The translations under genes and the position numbers were made by a program. A DNA stretch of 64,000 bases from Apostichopus japonicus (Eukaryota > Echinodermata > Holothuroidea > Aspidochirotida > Stichopodidae): contig NC_092582.1 in assembly GCF_037975245.1 (NCBI RefSeq), forward strand, positions 14,548,077 through 14,612,076, given 5' to 3'. Within the stretch, counting starts at the first letter, position 1. Every line of letters begins with the position of its first letter. Positions 28,234-43,200 of this stretch are shown here, one piece after another. The notes under the pieces are model-generated. The model had not been told where the DNA came from. It searched no databases and worked only from the letters and a program-made list of their open reading frames with translations.

Positions 28234-31200
28234 ATGGGTTCTCTGTTTCGCAGTGAAGAGATGTGTAAGGCCCAACTGTTCCTTCAGTCAGAGGCAGCTT
28301 ATTCTTGTGTATCGGAGTTGGGAGAACTTGGACTTGTCCAATTCAGAGATGTGAGTTGTTCAAATCTATTTATTTTTTATTTCATTGGACCTAATGTTGT
28401 TTAAAATATTTAAATGTTTTTGATATTTAAGTCATGACTTAAGAATACTATTATTAATTAAAGAAACATTTTCTTAACAAGGTACATCAATCAAATAAAT
28501 TAAAGATTGGCTAGTGCGCTTGACAACTATAGGTAGGTTTATTAAGCGTGAAGTAGTTTTTTCTCATAAGGTCTGTTCTGAAAACCATTAATATTCCTAG
28601 CTTCCAGCAATGTAAATGCAGGCTTTGGTGTAGTTAAATGCCCTTCATTGACATAAAGTTTGAAAGTCGATCCTCTGAAGATTGAAAAATAACATGTTGT
28701 TTTTGATGTGCAATTATCAGCATATTATTGACTGTACCAATAGACATTGTAAAATACAATATCACAGATTTAGTAGTTTTAAGGATTTATTATAGTATTT
28801 TTTTAGTTTTTTTAGTAAGTCGACACCATTTGATATGAGTACTGTATGTATTTGAAAGAAAAGCCTCTTCATATTGCTTCCACAAGGGAGATATCATTTT
28901 TGTGATTGCAATTTATTCTGATAAATATCAACAAATCTGGTATTTGAGAACTGGTATTTGGGCAATATATATCTCAAACAGAGCTGAGATACCCAAATGA
29001 AAATCAAATGCCACTTTTTTAAGGTTGTAGAACTTACAGTTTATTTACTAAATTTTGTGTTTTTCTGTCTTATTTTGCAGCTTAATCCTGAGGTCAATGC
29101 CTTTCGCAGGAAGTTTGTGAATGAAGTCCGAAGATGTGACGAAATGGAGCGTCAACTGCGTATGTTGATCAAGTTTTTATTGTGCTGAAATCTGTACCTC
29201 TCGATATCAGTTACTATTCACTAAGTTTTTCACTGTCAATTCCATCCTTACCCAAGAAGACATTTTTTTATTCTTTCAAATACAACCAAAACCAAATACA
29301 GAATGGAAATTCCAGGCAGGGATTTTCATTACATATATTTACTTATATACATGAAGTATCGCAGTGTCTGCTGGAACACAAATTGTTTCCTTTTCAAACT
29401 TCAATTGAAGATCGCCATGTGATTGTGTAGTATTTTGACCAGAAGGCTTGAAACAAAACTGATGTCACATTGTGCAAAGTTCTAAAAGTTTTTAAAAGTA
29501 CATCCGTGGGGGCTCTGACTCTGCTCATACTTTACAGATATTGAAGAGTAATAAATGAGACATCTAGATTAGAGTACAATGAATAGAGTTTGAAAATGAG
29601 TAATATTAATAAATGGACACAAGCTCCCAGCCACACTAGATTCTCACAAATATCTTATGTGCCATATTCTGTGGAAATGGTTGTGACTTGTGATATTTTG
29701 AGATTTGCTGTTAAATCACTTGAATTAGTGGAAAGTACTAGACTGTCATGAAACTTATATTTAAACTTTTGCCTGAAATTTGGCCAAATGTTTTCTCTGG
29801 GGGTAAATCAGTTCATTGATGATTAATCATAGGTTACCTGGAAAAGGAAGTATCGAAAAGTGAGATTGATATCCCAGAAGCGACTGAAAATCCAGACGCG
29901 CCTGCTCCCCGGGAGATGATAGACCTCGAGGTTTGCTTTTAGTTACATTTTAATTTTCCATGTCTATGAAGTGAAATAGCTTAGCAGGTTGATGTTTGTC
30001 ATTTTAAATAATTATTTGTGTTAAAGTCAGTATTTTTGTGGTGAGCATGGACAGTGCTTGATGTAATGTGAGTGTCTTGAAGCATAAGATATATCATAAG
30101 CAATTGGGTTTTAGTAAAATGTTGTGGGTTTTGATGAAAGGACTTTTTGGTAGATATCGTCTCATGTCACTTTCTTAGTATTAAATACACACCATTTGTA
30201 AGGTTGTACAGAATTTCAATACTAATTATTGAGTATGGAATGAACCCAGGGCTTTGATCACTGTCTTAAATTTCTGATAAATTGTAAAAGCATTAAAATA
30301 AATTAAAAACTACTGTATATAAATAAAAGGAACAGAGTCATTTTTGCCGGTAGTCCTTTTAAAAATGGCAACGGTTTTAAGAATGCTTGATTGAAGAGTT
30401 GCATCAGGATGATTAGGTTTCTGTGCTTTTTAAGTAGGTTTTTTATATTACATAGCATCCTCGATGGCGACTGTATGTCCTGTCCTGATCTAATTTTGCC
30501 CCTAATCTGAACTAAACTAGACTAAACACGCAGGGAAAGGAATAGTTATTTACCGAGGGGTACAATTTATTTATTATCAAGATCTCTTAGGATTCAGTAA
30601 TGAAGCATCACATTTCCATTTTTCTCACTCGATTCGACAGGCGATTTTCGAGAAGCTGGAAAACGAAATCCGAGAGGTGAACTCGAACCAGGAAGCCTTG
30701 AAGAGGAATTTCCTCGAACTGACGGAGTTGAAGCATATTCTGAGGAAGACTCAGCATTTCTTTGACGAGGTTTGTAAACGTCGTGATTTTATCTCTGAAT
30801 GACAGAAGCCCCGACTGAGGTCATCCAAATGTTTTAACATTCTTCATGTGGGTTAAAGTTGTTTACGACATGTTAACAAATAACATTTTGTTGTTTGTTT
30901 CAATGTGCCATTAATGCAACAAGCTTTACTGGCATTCAGTGTGTTAACTCTATGTGCTTTCTATTTTGTACCGATGTACAGGCTGAATTGCATCACCAGC
31001 AGATACATGATGCTGACAAAGATGAGGAGGCCCACTCCTTGCTGGGGGAAGAGGGACCCAGAATAGGACAGGCCCTGAGACTCGGGTGAGTAGCTCTCCT
31101 AAGGCAGGCCACAACAGTGCCGCACCGGATGCAACCCAACCCAACTTGACTCGAACTTGACTCTTAACATTGAAAATCCCTCGGTTGGACAGTATGTGTT

Positions 31201-34200
31201 TGTGTGAGCTTACAACTGCACATGCAAGATTTAGCCAGTTTTTAGCCACATTGGCTCCAGATAGGGAAACTTAGCAAGTAGTTTATTCCTGACTGGAAGT
31301 TGACAGTGTTGGTGGCACATGACTATACAACTGTTATGTTTCAACAAATGTTACCTATCAATGGAAATAATAATGCATGTACAAACAAAATGAGCTCTAG
31401 TTATCAGCAGAAAATAGACAGTGTCTGCTCATCACCCAATCACAGTTGTATGCCCTCTGGAGCTTCAGGAAATTAGGTTCATGATAGTCAGGGGGGGGGG
31501 GGTGGGGTTGGGGTTTTGTTTGGTCTGACAGTGTTTGGACCTCTTTAGAGCAACAGGTAAAGGAATGTTGCACTTGTATATAAGTTGTTTTTACTAAAAT
31601 GTGGAGCAAATTCAAAAGGTTTGAAAAGTGCAAAGAATATGCATAGTGAGACATACTTCAAGTATTTAGATGAACTTTAATTTTTTCAAGTGGTATTGTA
31701 TTTGGAGACATTTGATTTATTAACTTGAGTAGGTCCCATGTAGATGGCAAGATTGATGAAAGAAATAGTATAAAACATTTCAATGCTTTGCAAATAGTGA
31801 TCATGGAGGGGTTTATGTAGATTTTTGTAATATTTGCCAAAACGGTCAGATGATATTTTAGAGTCAAAGTAATAAAGTTTTAACCGCTTCACACTTAAAA
31901 GTAATTTCAATTTCATTCAACATCATACTTTACCAAAAATAAGAAGGACATACATATTGCAAAGGACTGGGCAAATTCAATAATATGATTAAAGTAACAT
32001 CAGCATCTGCCCCAAAATATGCTAGAGAACCAAATAACGGTCACTCAAGTTTAAACTTCAACAAGCCTAGTAGTGCCTTCTCTCCTTCCATCCAAAGAAT
32101 GACCAGTCGTGCATTGTTGCTAACCTCTCCTCTCTTGACAGATTTGTGGCCGGTGCTATCGAACGAGAACGGCTCCCAGCATTTGAGCAGATGCTTTGGC
32201 GCGTTTGCCGTGGCAACGTGTATTTGAGGCATGCTCAGATAGAAACTCAACTGAAGGATCCAAGTACAGTAAGTAAACCCTATGCTAGTATGCAGCCATT
32301 CTGCGGGTAGGTAACGGGCATGTGCAGGTATAAATACATATGTTATAGGCAGGTTTATACACCTCTTTTAAAATGTGTAAAAAGTAAGAGTGCCTGGCGT
32401 TTTGATCCTAGCAGGATCTTATTCAGAGGCTGAATGACTTTTTTTTATAGAAAGGGATCTCAGGACAAAATGTGTGGTTCTCTCAAGGGTCACTAGTGCA
32501 AATGTAGAAGAAAGGGCAAGTAATGGGGGACAGGACAAGAGGGTTTGGGCAGGGAGAGGGGGGGGCAAGTATTGGGGGTAAAATTGTACGTATCTCTTTT
32601 AAGACATTTTGCTCTAGGGGAGCAGCACAGTCGGAAGGTATTATTTACCCTTCTGATGAATAGAAGGCCTGTGGAAAACAAACGATATATTTTAGGTTGT
32701 GTTAAATAACAAATGTGACATTAAAAACAATGGCTTTTAGTTTTTTGGCTTGTACGTTTGCATTATGTTAGTTCTTTTGAGATTGTTCCACTTTCACTCA
32801 TGATTGGTTCTTTCATAGTTAAGAGGTTCATGAATATTGATGTTTACAATGATGTCTCACATAAGAAGCCTGCAATCACAAGCTACGGTACTTAATTACA
32901 GCGTAGTATCCTATGCTAGCATGCCATAGAATGAGATCCATGAGGTATCACTTTACAGAGTTATAGGGTTCGTTGACCGAGTACATAGCAGTGCTAAACC
33001 CATGTTTTTAGTCATGTTCTGTTCCCTTGTAAATATTAACATTTAAGTATTTGAGGGAGTCGAGAAAAACTTTCAATTTATTTTTGATCCTCCAGGGTGA
33101 TGAAATGTTGAAGAATGTATTCATCATCTTCTTCCAAGGAGACCAGTTGAAGTCGAGAGTGAAGATGATTTGTGAAGGGTGAGTCCGGGTCAAACTTGGC
33201 ATGATTTCAACATGCAATTTCAGTTTGCGACATGCTGTGGTGTGAGAGATGTAAGCTGTGGGATGTGAGATGTATGCTTTGTGCTGGAAGGAGAGCTTGA
33301 GCCGATAAACAAGTGGACAGATGGGTCTATAAAAGCCAACCAATTTCATAAAGGTCATTCTGTCATGAAAAAAGGAAATTAATAAAAGAAGAGGATTAAG
33401 AAATCATATTGCTTAGAAATTGTGCAAAACATTCAGGAAAGTTAGAACGGAACAACAGAAAAAATAACTTTTATTCTGTAACGATATATTCTGACTTGTG
33501 TTGCCATTTCTCTGTGCAGGTTCCGAGCCATGCTCTACCCATGTCCGGAGACTCAGAGCGAACGTCGTGAAATGGCCATGGGGGTGATGACCAGACTGGA
33601 AGACTTTCAAGCGGTGAGGATCGGATTATCGTTCGTCTCGGCAATGTGGAATGTATTTTTTGGGATGGGAAATTTTTGAACCTAGGGCAGAGTCTCAGAG
33701 ATCATGCAATGGGTACATAGGTCATTTGTTGGCTTGTCTGTTGGTTAGTTTGTTTGTTTGCTTGCTTGTCTAATTAATTAATTTCTTAATTTGTTTGTTT
33801 GTTTGTCTAATCCATTTATTCATTTGCTATCTCCTCCAGGTTCTCCATCAAACGGAGGAACATCGCATGCTAGTTCTGGTTTCAGCGGCCCGGAAGCTCT
33901 CCGTGTGGTTCATCAAGGTCCGTAAGCTGAAGGCCATCTACCACACCATGAACCTCTTTAATCTCGATGTGACCCAGAAATGTCTGATAGCAGAGTGCTG
34001 GTGCCCTGTGACAGACCTCCACCTGATCCAGCTGGCGCTCAGGAGGGGAACGGTAAATTACAGAACCTGTTTATTGCCACCGAGATGCCATGAGCATTGA
34101 TAAACTCGCTACGGTCCTTTCCGATCGTTGTCTGGGAATCTACATCATGTCTCCATGTCAGATGTGGCACTAACAAATCAATTAGGAATATATTCTGCAC

Positions 34201-37200
34201 TTCAAATATAGACAAGTTGCAAAGGATTTGGAAGGAAAAAAAAACTCCCATCGGACAATTTGCAAACTTTTTGTCCGAAATGAACAGAAAAGAAGAAAAC
34301 AAAATTGACTTAAATTTGTACAGACCGTTGCTGAAGTAATTTGGGTGAATCTAGTGAGGAGAAGAAGGCAAGAATCAATAATTGGTTTCATATAGCTGAG
34401 TATTGATTAGGTAGTTCAAGTAAGCTATGCCCTATGAACAATTTAAATGTACAGTATAATGCCTCATTATTTCATGTCGAATCATGTGAGTTTGACTGCC
34501 AGGCGAAAGATGTTGTTGTTGACATTGTTGTTCTTGTTGTTGCTTATCGTTGATATTTTTGTGATAAGTTTCTTTATGTTTACTACAGGAGAGGAGTGGC
34601 TCATCGGTTCCGTCCATTTTGAATCGTGTGGACACTGAGGAAGCCCCGCCGACTTACAACAAGACTAACAAATTTACCTCAGTCTTTCAGGCGATTGTGG
34701 ACTCCTACGGTATTTCGACTTACAGAGAAGTCAATCCCGGTAGGTTAAGTTGTTTTAATGATGATTTGTATTAATTTTAAATTAATTAAATAAATAATGT
34801 TTTCTTTGTGGGGGTGGGAAGGGGGTGTGGTGGGGAGTCTGATTTTGATTTTTGACCCAGATGACCAAGACTGAATTTCAATTCAGTGATTTTATTTTGA
34901 CTTGTTGAAAAGGTACGTAACAAAGCCATAAACGAAGGAGAATTTTGATGCGGAAAGGTTATGCGTACTGAAACTTACTCAAATTTGCAAACAATTTTGA
35001 CAAGTACTTCCTAATGGGTTCTTGGCCTCCGCTTGTTAATGGTTATGTGGAATTGTCTAATGAGATTCATTTTCACAGCAAAGAAAAATGTACTGAGGGT
35101 TGAAGTCCTTTGTTTCTTCTAACATATTAATTATAGTCAGCAGTTGATTCACTTTCGATTTGTAGTTTTACTGCTATCACGATCAAAGCATATTAACAGT
35201 GATAAATTAACTCATCGATAACTATAAATCTTCTTCTGTCCATCCAGCGCCGTATGCGATCATAACGTTCCCTTTCCTCTTCTCCGTGATGTTTGGCGAT
35301 CTCGGACATGGAGCCATCATGGCAATCTTTGCACTGTGGATGATTGTGAAGGAGAAACCTTTAGCGAACACGCTCGGGAAGAACGAGGTAAATCGGTGAA
35401 GAAAACTTGCCATTTAAATCCTGGATAGTTGAGCGGTGCATGTTTAAAGACTATGACCGATCAACATTCTTGCCCGTTTTTAACTCTAGTCAACTTCAAT
35501 CGGGGAAACTCTTCACGTAGCTATTTCCCGACTGTCGGTCGGCAGTTCTGCGGGTGGTTCGGGTGGTAAAAAAGTATAGCCAATCGCAGAGAAATAATTT
35601 TGCATGTGACCTAAGCATGCACTGGTCATTGGCCAAAGGCAGTTGTTGTCTTGCTTCTGATTGGGCGTTCACTTTGTGGGTGTCGAATGTCAGACTCTGA
35701 GACTTCACGACTGTGGAAACTAGGTCTTGATGGGCGAGTCGAGTAGGACTGCGTTGAGTCAGGGCAGTGTGCGGCGGGCGTTAGGCATAGCTTCATTCTG
35801 GTCTCAAACTCAGGACCCGGCCTTGCTATTGCTGTCAGGTGATTTCTATTGGCATTTTTTGTGACCAGCTGATTGGGACTATGTCAGGGAAGATGAAAAT
35901 TTTGATTTTTAAATTTTTTTTATAGCATTATGCATTACCTACATTCAAAAGCAAAGAGAAATTGAAAGTAGAGAGCGTGTTTGTATCAATTGGGACTTCT
36001 TCTTAGGAAAAAAATAGTATTATTCACAAGTTGCTACCTTTAAAGATTTGAAAAATGATCTGGGTGGAATTTATATTATATATAATTGATGTATATTAAT
36101 CAATCCTACAAGACTAAAAAATGTCTATTCAATGGTTTGATTGATTTGCAATTAAATAACTTTGAAATACAAAAATTAAAATGATATGTTCTGTGATTAA
36201 ATCTTTGCCTTTCTTACCTGGCAAAGGGAAAGACCTATCCAGCTGCTTTGATGGTCCTATTGTTTTTGTGTTTTTAACAGATGTTGGCACCAATCTACGA
36301 TGGACGTTACATCGTTTTCCTGATGGGCCTTTTCTCTATTTACGCGGGATTCATATACAATGACTTATTTTCGAAATCCATCAACATCTTTGGTTCGGCG
36401 TGGTATGTGTCTGGTCAAGGCTTCAGGTGAGAAAGCCTAACTATGTGCTTCCCTTAAACTTTGGACCAATATTACCATTGGTTTTGCTCTGTGCTACATG
36501 AACTATCAGAAAGTACGATACTTCTTGAAAATGTCATATTTTTGCAAAGAAATCTGTCTCTCTCTTTGGATAAATGATTTGTAATTTAAAGTAACTAAGT
36601 TACATAGAATGTAAGCGTGAATAATAATTAAGCATAAGAAAACATCAAACTGACGAACGGTGAAAGAGTAGAAAGATTATAACAAAGGCTCCTATACTCC
36701 AAATTAGATTTTAAGACAAAAGAGCAGTTCTGTACCTAATGGAGTTCTTAAAAAAAAAAGGAATATTCCATTACAAGGATTTGTTCAGGATTTTTAAAAT
36801 TGTACTTTGCACTATTACATAGCATAGTTGAATCGTGTGTGGGAAGACTCGTAGAAAATGGTCAAAGACTTATTTCCGTAGGTACTTTCAAAATCTCTCT
36901 CCAGAGAACGACTATCACAAATTTAGTTTCTCTATTATAACTGTCAGCTATTCTTTTATAAATTTTCGTAAAAACTGATAAATATAATTTTTTTGCTTAA
37001 AAAAAACTTCTTCTTCAAAGATTAACTGCCTTCCTCTTTTTCAATGTAAAGTTTCAAACAAAGATAAAGTCAAATGTGGATATCTTTGGGTGTTTCATAT
37101 TTCTATAATACCTATAAATTCACCTCTATTGCAGCAAAGCCGACTTAGCAGGAGACTGGAGCCTTCAGTTAGATCCTCGTAATACGAGCATCGAGGGTTA

Positions 37201-40200
37201 CGTCTATCCATTCGGGATCGATCCAGTGAGTATCTCATACATATCTCATCCCATCAAATCCAAGCACTATCTATCTTTTAGAGCTGATATGAGAGAGAGA
37301 GTTCTTTACGAAGGACGACCTCCCTCGGATCAGACAGCTAAGAAAAATACTTGTTCAGATTGGGAGATGTCCGGGAGGTGTTGGGGGGGGGGCAGGTGGA
37401 TGAGGGGGGGTGGTGGCTGTCATTTTTAAAATCTGTGATGTCATAGAGCCACAGGGATCTGGGAACCTTTCACTTTCTCTGTTTTCTTTCATATTTTCTT
37501 TTCATATATTCCAGGTAATATGCTAACTTGTGCTGACAATGAAACCAGAGACATAATCATTATTTCAATATTTTTGATTCTGCATTATTTAGAAGCATCC
37601 TCCATTTCACAAAATAAATATTGCATTAAAAAATAATAAAAAAAATAATAAAAAAATTGAAACACATTTGGCTATATTATGTCATATTTAGACTTGATCA
37701 AGTCATCTGCCTTCTTTGTGAAGGAACATTAGACTTGTGATATCTGCTAAATGGAATCAGATTTTTCTTTAGCTGTCTGGGAAGTTGTCCAACATAACAT
37801 AGGACAACATTGATTATGGTGTGGTCTGTGTCTTCTTTTAGTTTGTTTGTTTAACCCATTAGAAATGGTTAACTTGATTAATCAATTCATTGACTAATTA
37901 AAGCTTAGAGCGTACTGATAGATAGATGTGTCCGATATCTCTGTCGTCTTTTTTTACTTTTTTACTCATCGCTAGAAGTCCTAAACTGATAGATTAGAGA
38001 ACTGCCCTGTCCTCTTGGATGGATCTTTCCTCAAAATGGGAACGAAATGTTAGGCAACCGTATTTTTTTTTAACTTTAGGAAAAAGAAGCTTGTCAGAAA
38101 AGTAACACAAAGTACGCAAATAATTATGTTAATTTATTTGCAGTTATTTTATTCTGATAACAATCCTATAACCATGATAGTGGTAGAACCATTACTCTAG
38201 TTTGATCCAACGTTCTGATAATCTCTCTTATGTATGGTTTCTTTTTCCTCCCCGAACGTCAGATTTGGCAAGTGGCCGAGAATAAACTCAGCTTCCTGAA
38301 TTCGTTCAAGATGAAAATTTCCGTCATCTTTGGGGTTTCCCAGATGACCTTTGGTGTCTTCCTCAGCTTTTTAAACCACAGGTGGGTTGAAAGATTTCTG
38401 TTCATTAGTATTGACAAGTCCAAAAACCTTTCCTTGGGATGGCTAGAGCTCAATTCTATATTCGTGTACATATGCAATGTCATGTTTATATGATTTTCCT
38501 TTGCTAAGTGTAAAGAGCAAACAATAAAAATAGAATTTAATCCTATTCAACCTTTCTGAAATATTTGTTGTTGAAGTAAACTGCTATAAAGAAATACTGC
38601 ATGAGCAGACTTGATGAGATGATGGTGGTGATGGGTGGGGAGGGGTGTGGGGGTAGGGGGTATAGCATAGGTGCCTAGGGTCAATTTGGTGACAGGAGAA
38701 AGAATGTGTTAAAGAAGATGCATTTTCATTTTCATAATTTATATAATTGTATTAGGGGCCCAACCAGACTCTTGATATCTCCATAGCTAGGGAGGGAGGG
38801 AGGGGGTGGGGTAGGGTTGTTGGGTGAAGGACCCACCACCACTCAAGTGTTATACCCTGAGTGTATTGAATTCTGCTTAAATCTTCAAACATATAGTTTT
38901 TTTTTTATAATAATTTCAATGAACCAAGCTATCAGTACAGTTGCCTATAGATTTTTCTCTTATAATGATGCCACCATATTACAATGATAGTAAATAGCAA
39001 TTTTTGCTAAAATTTTACATGGCCAAAAAACAAATAGAGCATCAAAATAATTGCATTTCTTGATAGCAAATTCCTATATGAACATAATCTTCAAAAGAAG
39101 CCTAGTTGCCACGGTGTAAAGGTTGCCGCTATTCCTGTATGTAAGATGACCACATTACAACGAAGGTAGATAGCCAGTTTTGGTCTGCCAAATCTACTTT
39201 TCGTAGAAGATGGAAAGAGAAGAAAGAAATCTTCCTCGATGCATCTAACTCAAAGCAACCATTGTTTTTGACTCCATCATCATAACGATTTTGAGCATTC
39301 ATCTGAAAATGATAGGATTATTGTTCCGTTGTCTTCATGTTATTTTATAAAGCCGATAAAAATAGATGATCTTTCTTCGATGTGTCATGTTTCTTCCAGG
39401 TATTTTAGAAGTAACTTGAACGTTTTCTGCGAGTTTGTCCCAGGGATGATCTTCCTCCTCTCCATCTTCGGCTACTTGGTGTTCATGATCGTCGCCAAGT
39501 GGTTTCTCTTCGACGCGACCTCTTCTGGCCAGGCTCCCTCCTTGATCATCACGCTCATCGACATGGTGATGATGGGTGGCGCTGACCCTCCTCTCTATGG
39601 GGATGATCTCGGAAAAGTAAGTCAACTACCTATTATCTAGTGTTTGCAACACTTAAGAATTGCCAGAATTTTGTCGTAAAGAATATGAGTGATGATAGGC
39701 TGTGGTGACCCAGCTGTGTAAGGCGGTACAAAGATGATCCCTAGGTTTTTGTTAAAATAAAGAATCTCTATTCATAAGAGAAGATATACGTAAAGGTTCT
39801 TGCTCTGTTTCAGTCGGAGTGTATGGGATTTTTGTGACTGCTGATTGAGTGTGTATAATCTGTTAGATTTATTCCACCATTCCTCGTCTTGTTTTTCGGC
39901 AGCGGCAAACCACGATACAGACACTGTTGGTCGTCACTGCTGTGTTATGTGCACCCTGGATGTTGTTTGCGAAGCCGTACATTCTGAAGAAGAGAAACGA
40001 CAAAAAGGTCGCACGGGTGAGTAATTTACCGCAGGAGATAAAGTGCGCAGCGGAGTTAGCACGGAAGAGGCGAAGGGATTTGAGGTGAAGGGTGAAGGTG
40101 AGGTGAGGTGAAGGGCAGGGAATTCGGGTGAAGGGAAAGGAAAGTGAGGTTAGATTCAAAGTAAGGCTCGGTGAAGACGATTATGAATCCGAAAGTAAAA

Positions 40201-43200
40201 AAAACACAAGTCCTTTGAAAGTGTTTCATACTAATTTTTGTTATCGGACGACGAATATTAATCAATCTATTTCAATTTGCAGGATCGAAATATACGTAGA
40301 CTGGGTCCCGGGGCTGTCGACGAACATGCGTCGTTAATTAATCTCGAAGAGATGGGAGGAGAGGAGAGTGATTTAGACCCTACGGTGACTTATCACGGGA
40401 CCGAAGACCAGGTCGGACCGGGCCATTCCGGAGAACACGAAGAGAAGGTATGGGATAGATAAGATGAATGGGGTATGAGATAAGACAATATTATTATTAA
40501 TACATTATTATAATATAGTATTGAGAAAGAGATTATCATGAATATAATTGTATTACATTTTGATGTTTTTTAACATATGAAATGACTCTGTTAAGTTTCA
40601 GGACAAATGTCAACAAAATAGCATAGGCCTTTCACAACTGTCATAGCATCATGCAGCTTTTTTCTAGGCTAATCTGCACATAGGAATCTGGACAGAATTT
40701 ATGAATGTCATCAATTTGATTTAGGTTAGGAACTGTTTTGATTGAACAAATTTTGAGGGAAGTGGGTATAGTTTGTAGCATTTTTATAAAACGATGCGCT
40801 TAGTTCATCGAGGGGAAAACAAGTAAATTCATGGGAGAATGCAGTATATATTTTCATAACTTTGCTTTAAGGTGCAATGATGTCAGTTGTTTACCAGTAA
40901 GAAATGATAAAGAGAAAATCCACAACGTGGAGTCTTAATGCAATATTGATTCTCACTTGGATTTTGCTTCAACTGTTTGTTTTTCTATCTTTTTTGGGCT
41001 TATGCTCTCTCCCTCTCCAGTTTGACTTTGGAGAAGTTTTCGTCCATCAAGCGATTCATACGATTGAGTTTTGTCTGGGTTGCGTCTCACACACCGCTTC
41101 TTATCTCCGACTCTGGGCCCTGAGTCTGGCTCATGCAGGTGAGGCTATTCATCTTGCCATTTTTTTTGGGGGGGTGGGTGAGGGGGGGGTTTGGTGCTGT
41201 AAGAATATTTTTGTGTGAACCATCTAAAGTAACAATGCCTGAAGGATTGGAAACCTCTCCTGCTTATATTAATTCTTTCGAGCAGAAGTGGAAGAGACTA
41301 TTACAGGCCTGCCTCTTAATTTCTCTGTACACTCATGGAAAAAGAGATGGCTTGATATAATAAAGCCTGCATATATCCATGTTCATCAGATGGTCAGATT
41401 TTTTCAAATGAACTTGGCTTTCTAATCCTTGGGAATCACTGTGAACTATAAACTAACTATATAACAACTGGCAATGTCTTTCTCCTTATTTTAAAGAGCT
41501 CTCAGAAGTGTTGTGGACTATGTTACTAGGTATCGGCCTCCAGACCAAAGGAACTGTTCTCGGGACCATCCTGATATGGTCTACATTTGCAGTCTGGGCC
41601 ACCCTTACCTTAGGTATCCTTCTCTTCATGGAAGGTCTGTCTGCATTTCTTCATACTCTTCGGCTTCACTGGTAAGTCTTTATCGATTAATTTTTTGTCT
41701 CGAGTTCATTCTTCACTGAAACCCCCCTCTCTTCAGGTTTGTCTAAATGGATATCTCGGTGGCAGACCACGTAAAAACTTATATCAAAGAGAAAAGTATT
41801 TCCACAGTTGCTTGTCTCAATATCTTGTCCCTTCCAGTTGTTTGAATGTAATCATATCTTGTTGAGTTAAATCTTCAACTACTCCAGGGAGTTGAATCAC
41901 AGTAGGGGGGTATCGTGATGTCATCTAAGAGGATGCTTTCCAAAAGCTTTTCTTAATTTATTATAACCTTCTTGTTCATTTATCCTCGAAACCTGATCCA
42001 TTTGAAATGTTTCGCTTAATAACCTGTCAATAATTTCTGTATTTAGAATTTCATAAAAATGCAGCTTCCTGTAGAAGTATTGTTTTCCCCTGTGGACAAA
42101 TGATTTGAAATTTTTAAAAACAAAAGTGCAAAGATTATTTTTCAGCTGAAGTGCTCTGATGACATCATTTAGTCTGCTGTTGCCAGATGCATAATTTACA
42201 AAATACCACCAAATTTGAAACATTTGTCTCTTCTTGATACAAAACGCAATGAGGATGTTGGTTTTGTTTCAAGATCCCGGAAATTTTCAGCGATTGTGCT
42301 AGGCAATCAACTTCATCCACCAGATCAGGTTACTGCTTAACAAGCAACTGTTAATGACTTAAAATTTCATTACATGGCATTATTTCTTGGATTTTTCTGT
42401 TTTGTTCCACTAACGTTTTTTGAGTGGGTTTTGGGTGAATCATGGAATAATATAGTACTGGAATTTTGTACAGCACTTTTGAAGGCTCTGAACCAGGTTC
42501 CCTTACAAAATACTATGGTTTTCTATGTACAAAGAATGCTATACATCATTGCAGTGGTAGAGCGATTTACTCGATTTTGCATAGCATTTTGCAAAGCGAT
42601 ACCGGATAAATTATTCCCTCTGAATGCTTTCTTGGTATCAGATATTTACAGCTTGGCCATAGGTTTTGCTTACGCATTGCTAAATAGTCAGTCCACAGTC
42701 ATTACACACACTGCAGCAATTTAAGGCACTCTGTCAGAGGCTGTGAAAGTGTGCAGCATAATCAATTATGTCTTGCAGCCTAGCTGCATGATGCTGCAGC
42801 CTAGCTGCAAGATGCTGCAACCTGGCTGCAAGATGCTACAGCCTAGCTGCATGATGCTGCAGTCTGGCTGCATGATGCTGCAGTCTGGCTGCATGATGCT
42901 GCAGTCTGGCTGCATGATGCTGCAGTCTGGCTGCATGATACTGCAGTCTGGCTGCATGATGCTGCAGCCTAGCTGCAAGATGCTGCAACCTGGCTGCAAG
43001 ATGCTACAGCCTAGCTGCATGATGCTGCAGTCTGGCTGCATGATGCTGCAGTCTGGCTGCATGATGCTGCAGTCTGGCTGCATGATGCTGCAGTCTGGCT
43101 GCATGATGCTGCAGTCAGGCTGCATGATGCTGCAGTCTGGCTGCATGATGCTGCAGTCTGGCTGCATGATGATGCAGTCTGGCTGCATGATGCTGCAACC

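Noticed and set aside
32013-32268. Antisense open frames over V-ATPase exon 6
   Set aside because: Shadows of the true exon, which matches copy A exon 6 in length, phase and sequence.
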